DNA from: JBEEMU01 sp043778315
GTDB taxonomy: Bacteria; Bacteroidota; Bacteroidia; Chitinophagales; Saprospiraceae
Reading direction: 5' to 3'
NCBI GenBank assembly: GCA_043778315.1
Contig: JAYWGJ010000226.1
Span: 1-26,814, forward strand
DNA: 26,814 nt
The notes under the pieces are model-generated. The model was not told where the DNA came from, searched no databases, and saw only the letters and a program-made list of their open reading frames with translations. Numbering within the stretch: position 1 is the first letter of the stretch; every line of letters begins with the position of its first letter. Of this stretch, positions 26,617 to 26,814 are shown piece after piece. The position numbers and the translations under genes are program-made.

Positions 26617-26814
26617 GATGATTTTTTGGTGGGTTTTGGTGGGTGCGAGTAAATATATTGATTTTGTAATGTATTCTTGCATTTGGACTGATATTACGCA
26701 GGCAGATTATTATTTTAGTTCTTTTTACTTGTTTACATGATTGCGTAGCTATCTCAACCGTTTTATCGTACAGATAAATCGACTATTTTTGTCACTTTTT
26801 TGGGTATAACTAAT
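26617..26814. other. Intergenic, no gene seen
   Basis: About 200 AT-rich bases up to the window end with no convincing ORF, RNA or repeat. A TATTTTTG octamer on the plus strand (26784-26791) fits TAnnTTTG and might be the promoter of a gene beyond the window. Confidence 0.4.

Noticed and set aside
1..26814. tRNA or 5S/16S/23S rRNA genes and transposase genes
   Set aside because: No tRNA cloverleaf, rRNA core sequence or transposase/integrase motif was seen on either strand by reading.

Overview
The window reads as a chromosomal segment of a Bacteroidota bacterium. The main evidence is a giant secreted protein with SprB-type repeats and a C-terminal type IX secretion (T9SS type B / CHU_C) sorting domain, promoters of the Bacteroidota TAnnTTTG type, and A-rich leaders with no clear Shine-Dalgarno sequence. 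The genus cannot be told from the sequence.

Region 1 (about 1-7250) is an iron-sulphur cluster assembly locus: iscS, iscU and iscA, all with intact catalytic or ligand residues, in the same direction. The locus is broken up by accessory genes. Between iscS and iscU lie a terminator-like hairpin, an overlapping ATPase + HNH nuclease pair that looks like a Septu-type (PtuA/PtuB) anti-phage system, a possible 29-codon ORF, a secreted helical protein, a Uma2-family nuclease-fold protein and a small antitoxin-like gene. Between iscU and iscA lies a 202-residue protein with a PD-(D/E)XK-like pattern. A strong terminator closes the locus at about 7204-7244.

Region 2 (7355-18118) is one 3587-residue secreted protein: signal peptide, about eleven Cys-containing modules of about 154 residues (pre-peptidase C-terminal-like), about twenty SprB-like repeats of about 75 residues, an Ig/PKD-like domain and the T9SS type B sorting domain.

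Region 3 (18119-20350) starts with a 14-bp tandem repeat. Antisense to the upstream gene follows what I read as the 5' part of an RNase P RNA (rnpB), with the whole specificity domain but no recognisable 3' half. Next come a GNAT acetyltransferase and, convergent to it, the 23S rRNA methyltransferase gene rlmF. These two genes are flanked by inverted copies of a dispersed non-coding repeat. A 16-bp-stem terminator ends the gene of region 4.

Region 4 (20351-26563, minus strand) encodes a 2070-residue bacterial alpha-2-macroglobulin with an intact CxEQ thioester motif and a plausible bait region. The last 250 bases hold its promoter and otherwise no gene.

The isc genes are housekeeping. The Septu-like pair and the other nuclease-fold genes look like defence or accessory cargo. 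The giant adhesin-like protein and the macroglobulin act at the cell surface or in the periplasm.
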